Position numbers and translations under genes: made by a program. Shown piece by piece: positions 6,554 to 8,947 of a stretch of 8,947 bases of DNA. The stretch lies in assembly GCA_947441695.1 (NCBI GenBank), contig CANEUK010000047.1, positions 1-8,947 on the forward strand. Reading direction: 5' to 3'. Below the pieces are notes generated by a model. It saw nothing but the letters and a program-made list of their open reading frames with translations. It was not told the DNA's origin and ran no database searches. The stretch's first letter is position 1; each line of letters opens with the position of its first letter. This DNA is from Rickettsiales bacterium. GTDB taxonomy: Bacteria; Pseudomonadota; Alphaproteobacteria; Rickettsiales; UBA1997.

Positions 6554-6637
6554 AATTTAGAAAAAGGTTGCGGATGCGCGAATTTACTTCGCGCACATCA
6601 ACTCAATTATTCTAAATTCAAATGAAATTTGAATTTA
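6554..6637. repeat. Nested and competing inverted repeats between sodB and hisB
   Basis: Three inverted repeats lie in this 97-bp gap. AATTTAGAA (6554-6562) pairs with TTCTAAATT (6610-6618) as an outer 9-bp stem. It encloses TGCGCGAA-tttac-TTCGCGCA (6575-6595), a perfect 8-bp GC-rich hairpin. An AT-only 11-bp hairpin (arms 6613-6623 and 6627-6637, loop gaa) shares bases 6613-6618 with the outer stem, so the two cannot form together. The first hairpin could terminate sodB but has no U-run after it. The last ends 10 nt before the hisB ATG. Confidence 0.7.
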
Positions 6638-6647
6638 ATTAAAATCA

Positions 6648-7235
6648 ATGCGCACAGCAAAAATCGAACGCAACACCAAGGAAACTAAAATTAAAGTTGA
6701 AATAAATCTCGACGGAACTGGTCAATTCAAGGTTGAAACTGGAATCGGATTTTTAAATCACATGATTGAACAACTTTCACATCATAGTTTGATTGATATC
6801 ACTTGCGAAGTGAAAGGTGATTTACATATCGATTTTCACCACACAACCGAAGACTGCGCTTTGGCTATTGGCGAAGCTGTTAAACAAGCTTTGGGCGACA
6901 AAAAAGGCATTACCCGTTTTGGTCATTCTTATGTTCCGATGGATGAAACTTTAACGCGCTGCGTTGTTGATTTATCTGGTCGCGCTTATCCAATTTTTAA
7001 TTGCGAATTTAAACGCGATAAAGTCGGCGAAATGGACTCAGAACTCTTTCGCGAATGGTTTTTTGCCTTCGCTCAAAGTTTGGGCTGCAACTTGCACATC
7101 GAAAATCTTTACGGCGTTAATAATCATCACATTGTTGAATCTTGCTTCAAAGCCTTGGCAAGAGCGCTTCGCGTGGCAATTTCAATTGATGAAAGAAAGA
7201 AGGATGCGATTAATTCCACGAAAGGTATTTTGTAA
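6648..7235 (+). CDS. hisB: Imidazoleglycerol-phosphate dehydratase
   Basis: This 195-residue protein is the full length of stand-alone HisB, which dehydrates imidazoleglycerol phosphate to imidazoleacetol phosphate in cytoplasmic histidine synthesis. The signatures are clear: G-F-L-N-H-M (34-39), H-H-T-T-E-D (64-69) and N-N-H-H-I-V-E-S (158-165), which supply the histidine and acid ligands of the manganese centre. The C-terminus has the usual S-T-K-G. There is no phosphatase domain, so this is the monofunctional form. No other his gene is in the window; neighbours are sod and a foreign-looking DUF3800 gene. ATG 6648 gives the standard N-terminus (R-T-A-K-I-E-R-N-T-K-E-T). There is no visible Shine-Dalgarno, and an AT-rich hairpin ends just upstream. 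Confidence 0.97.
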   Translation: MRTAKIERNTKETKIKVEINLDGTGQFKVETGIGFLNHMIEQLSHHSLIDITCEVKGDLHIDFHHTTEDCALAIGEAVKQALGDKKGITRFGHSYVPMDETLTRCVVDLSGRAYPIFNCEFKRDKVGEMDSELFREWFFAFAQSLGCNLHIENLYGVNNHHIVESCFKALARALRVAISIDERKKDAINSTKGIL

Positions 7236-7245
7236 ATTCATTCTT

Positions 7246-7991
7246 ATGCAAATATTATTTGTGGATGAGTCGGGAAGTCCTCCGCCAATAGATAAAATAA
7301 ATGATTCACCATTCTTTGTATTGGGAGGAGTTATAATTCCAGATGACTTTTGGCATCGTGTCAAATCTGATTTAGATTTTATTAGAAAAAAATATAAAAT
7401 TATTGGTGAAATAAAATGGCGTTACTTTGCCCCTCATCATAAGTCAGTTCATAGTTTAAATCATTTATCAGTGCATCAAAAAGAAGATCTGCGCAGCGAA
7501 ATGTATAACATCATTAATAAATATAAATCCGTTAAAACAATTTGCATTGTTACAGATATCAAAAAAGCCTATTCACTGGATTATATAAAAAATGAAAATG
7601 ATCTTTATTGGTTTTCTTACAAACAACTTACAGAAAGATTCCAATATTATTTACAGGATATTTCGCGAATATCAGTGGTCAGAAAATAAATGGCATAATT
7701 GTATGCGATCACAGAGCGCCAAAAGATGACAAAAGATTACAAGAGCTGCATGGAAAACTTTTGCTTGGACTTCATAACGCTGCATCAAGCTATAAAAATC
7801 TTGTAGAGGGAGTTTTTATCTCTCCATCTCACTTGAGTATTGGGATACAATTTGCAGATATGGTTGCGGGAGCAGTGCTTAGAAATTTTGGGAAAAATGA
7901 TTCAAGATTTTTTGATAAAATAAAAGAAACTTTTAGAAAATCAGAAAATGGAAAAATTGAAGGATATGGAGTTATAAAGTTTCCAAGGTGA
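7246..7991 (+). pseudogene. DUF3800 protein gene, interrupted by a frameshift
   Basis: The first part runs from ATG 7246 to TAA 7687-7689 (147 residues) and begins with F-V-D-E-S-G-S, the DUF3800 hallmark, followed by G-E-I-K-W-R. The second part is in another frame, up to TGA at 7989. It carries N-G-I-I-V-C-D-H-R-A-P-K-D-D and S-I-G-I-Q-F-A-D-M-V-A-G-A, typical of the DUF3800 C-terminus. The parts join by a one-base change between about 7660 and 7687; restored, the protein would be about 247 residues, near normal. No good -1 slippery heptamer is seen, so decay or an assembly error is likelier than programmed frameshifting. The biochemical function is unknown; the acidic motifs suggest an RNase H-like nuclease fold (inference). 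Eight of 12 arginine codons are AGA/AGG against two of 10 in hisB, and ATA is frequent, which suggests horizontal transfer. Confidence 0.85.
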
Positions 7992-8010
7992 GTAGATCCA
8001 TGGGAAGAGG

Positions 8011-8059
8011 ACGCCGTGTTGAGTTTCCTCAATCCTGCAAAACGACGCAGTCACGGCGT
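8011..8059. other. Compact three-stem (three-way junction) element
   Basis: The outer stem ACGCCGTG (8011-8018) pairs perfectly with CACGGCGT (8052-8059). Inside are TTGAG-tttc-CTCAA (8019-8032), directly stacked on the outer stem, and CTGC-aaaacgac-GCAG (8035-8050). Only three bases (8033, 8034, 8051) are unpaired at the junction. It is GC-rich compared with its surroundings and has no following T-run on either side, so it does not look like a simple terminator. It lies between the DUF3800 remnant and nagZ. It could be a structured RNA, a mobile-element end or a repeat unit; the sequence alone does not decide. Confidence 0.55.
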
Positions 8060-8085
8060 AATACAAACTAATTTTAATTTTATTC

Positions 8086-8091
8086 TATAAT
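8086..8091 (+). promoter_or_regulatory. Candidate -10 box of the nagZ promoter
   Basis: A perfect TATAAT lies 20 bp before the nagZ ATG, so the transcript leader would be short. No good -35 is seen at 16-18 bp spacing (the best is a 3/6 match, TACAAA at 8062). Confidence 0.45.
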
Positions 8092-8111
8092 CAAGCACAA
8101 ATTTTGACAAA

Positions 8112-8947
8112 ATGTCTTTACTAAATAAAATCTCCGAAAACAAAAACGCCACCAAGCCTGTAATTTACGGCATCTCCAGCCTTGAACTCACGGAAGAAGA
8201 AAGAAAATTTTTCTCTAAAAACGGCGCGCTCGGTTTCATTTTATTCGCCCGCAATATCTCCAACAAAACTCAATTAAAAAAATTAACCAACTCCTTGCGC
8301 GAATTAATGCAAGGCGAAATTCTGGTTTTAGTCGATCAAGAAGGCGGTCGCGTTGCACGCATGAAAGAACCAGATTGGAAAAAATATCCCGCCGGAAAAT
8401 ATTTCTCTGATCTTTACGAAGAAAATCCATTACAAGCCGAAGAAGAATTATATGAAAATTTTCAAGAAATCGCCAAAGACTTAATCGAAGTTGGAATCAA
8501 CGTAAATTGCGCCCCAGTTTTAGATATTTTGACTGAAAAAACCCACCAAGTAATTGGAGATCGCGCTTATGGCAGAAATGCCGAACAAGTTGCGGCATTG
8601 GGTCGCAAAGTTTGCGAAGGTTTGCTTTCGCAAGGTGTTTATCCCGTGATCAAGCATATTCCGGGTCACGGTCGCGGCACCTCTGATAGTCATTTAGAAT
8701 TGCCAATTGTCGATACAACTTTGGAAGAATTAAGAAAAACTGATTTTCTAACTTTCCAAAAATTACGCGACCAAAAATTTGCGATGACGGCGCATATTTT
8801 ATTTTCCGCAATCGACAAAACTAATTGCGCCACAGTTTCTAAAACCGCGATTAATTTAATCAGAAATGAAATCGGCTTCAAAAATATTTTAATGAGCGAC
8901 GACATTTCGATGAAAGCCCTTAAAGGAAGCTTTTTTGACAAATCGCA
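8112..8947 (+). CDS. nagZ: Beta-N-acetylhexosaminidase NagZ (GH3), 3' end cut by window edge
   Basis: The frame is open from ATG 8112 to the window edge, giving 278 residues plus two bases; the family is usually about 330-350 long, so the C-terminal part is missing. NagZ is a cytoplasmic peptidoglycan-recycling enzyme that removes N-acetylglucosamine from GlcNAc-anhydroMurNAc peptides. In beta-lactamase-inducible species its products can also act as signals. Visible motifs are G-F-I-L-F-A-R-N (41-48), V-D-Q-E-G-G-R-V (74-81), G-D-R-A-Y-G (149-154) and K-H-I-P-G-H-G (181-187). D-S-H at 192-194 contributes the catalytic histidine region, and S-D-D-I-S-M (262-267) contains the nucleophilic aspartate. 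The leader has a perfect TATAAT but no Shine-Dalgarno. The gene may start a new transcription unit. Confidence 0.95.
   Translation, partial: MSLLNKISENKNATKPVIYGISSLELTEEERKFFSKNGALGFILFARNISNKTQLKKLTNSLRELMQGEILVLVDQEGGRVARMKEPDWKKYPAGKYFSDLYEENPLQAEEELYENFQEIAKDLIEVGINVNCAPVLDILTEKTHQVIGDRAYGRNAEQVAALGRKVCEGLLSQGVYPVIKHIPGHGRGTSDSHLELPIVDTTLEELRKTDFLTFQKLRDQKFAMTAHILFSAIDKTNCATVSKTAINLIRNEIGFKNILMSDDISMKALKGSFFDKS

Noticed and set aside
6964..7245. Upstream extension of the DUF3800 frame back into hisB
   Set aside because: This part is hisB in another frame; the DUF3800 hallmark begins right after ATG 7246.
7671..7689. Programmed -1 frameshift in the DUF3800 gene
   Set aside because: The sequence before the stop (GTC AGA AAA TAA) does not form an X-XXY-YYZ slippery heptamer, and no strong downstream hairpin is apparent.
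8103..8108. TTGACA as a -35 box
   Set aside because: It lies 4 nt upstream of the nagZ ATG and so cannot serve nagZ; no -10 at proper spacing with a gene to serve was found.
8236..8430. Antisense reading frame inside nagZ (and a second at 8690-8941)
   Set aside because: Both are shadows of nagZ, which has intact GH3 motifs across these stretches.

Overview
This is an AT-rich bacterial window carrying ordinary housekeeping biosynthesis genes plus one small foreign-looking gene. A Gram-negative with an outer membrane is indicated by an LptC-like lipopolysaccharide transport protein, two sugar transferases of the kind used for surface glycans, and the peptidoglycan-recycling enzyme NagZ. The fused IspD-IspF enzyme and the alphaproteobacterial style of the Fe superoxide dismutase point to an alphaproteobacterium. 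Low GC content and A-rich leaders without clear Shine-Dalgarno sequences suggest an AT-rich lineage within it. The presence of aroC, hisB and folB argues against an extremely reduced obligate intracellular genome. The taxonomic placement is inference.

Layout. A membrane-anchored thioredoxin-like gene (minus strand, cut by the left edge) diverges from a tight plus-strand cluster folB-lptC-aroC (2-bp gap, then an 8-bp overlap). After a 139-bp gap with a weak terminator-like hairpin comes ispDF. ispDF converges on a two-gene minus-strand glycosyltransferase operon (GT2 then GT4, ATGA overlap). The convergent gap holds an ~11-nt phased T-tract repeat. A Fe-type superoxide dismutase gene diverges from the GT2 gene; its N-terminal extension looks like a Tat/lipoprotein export signal. 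Next come an inverted-repeat-rich gap, a stand-alone hisB, a frameshifted DUF3800 gene with different codon use, a compact GC-rich three-stem structure, and nagZ (cut by the right edge).

The genes serve separate pathways: folate (folB), shikimate/chorismate (aroC), isoprenoid precursors (ispDF), histidine (hisB), envelope assembly and recycling (lptC, the two glycosyltransferases, nagZ), and redox protection (tlpA-like, sod). No complete new multi-gene system is visible. The best leads are the apparently exported superoxide dismutase with a possible second internal start, the three-stem element beside the decayed DUF3800 gene, and the phased T-tract array.
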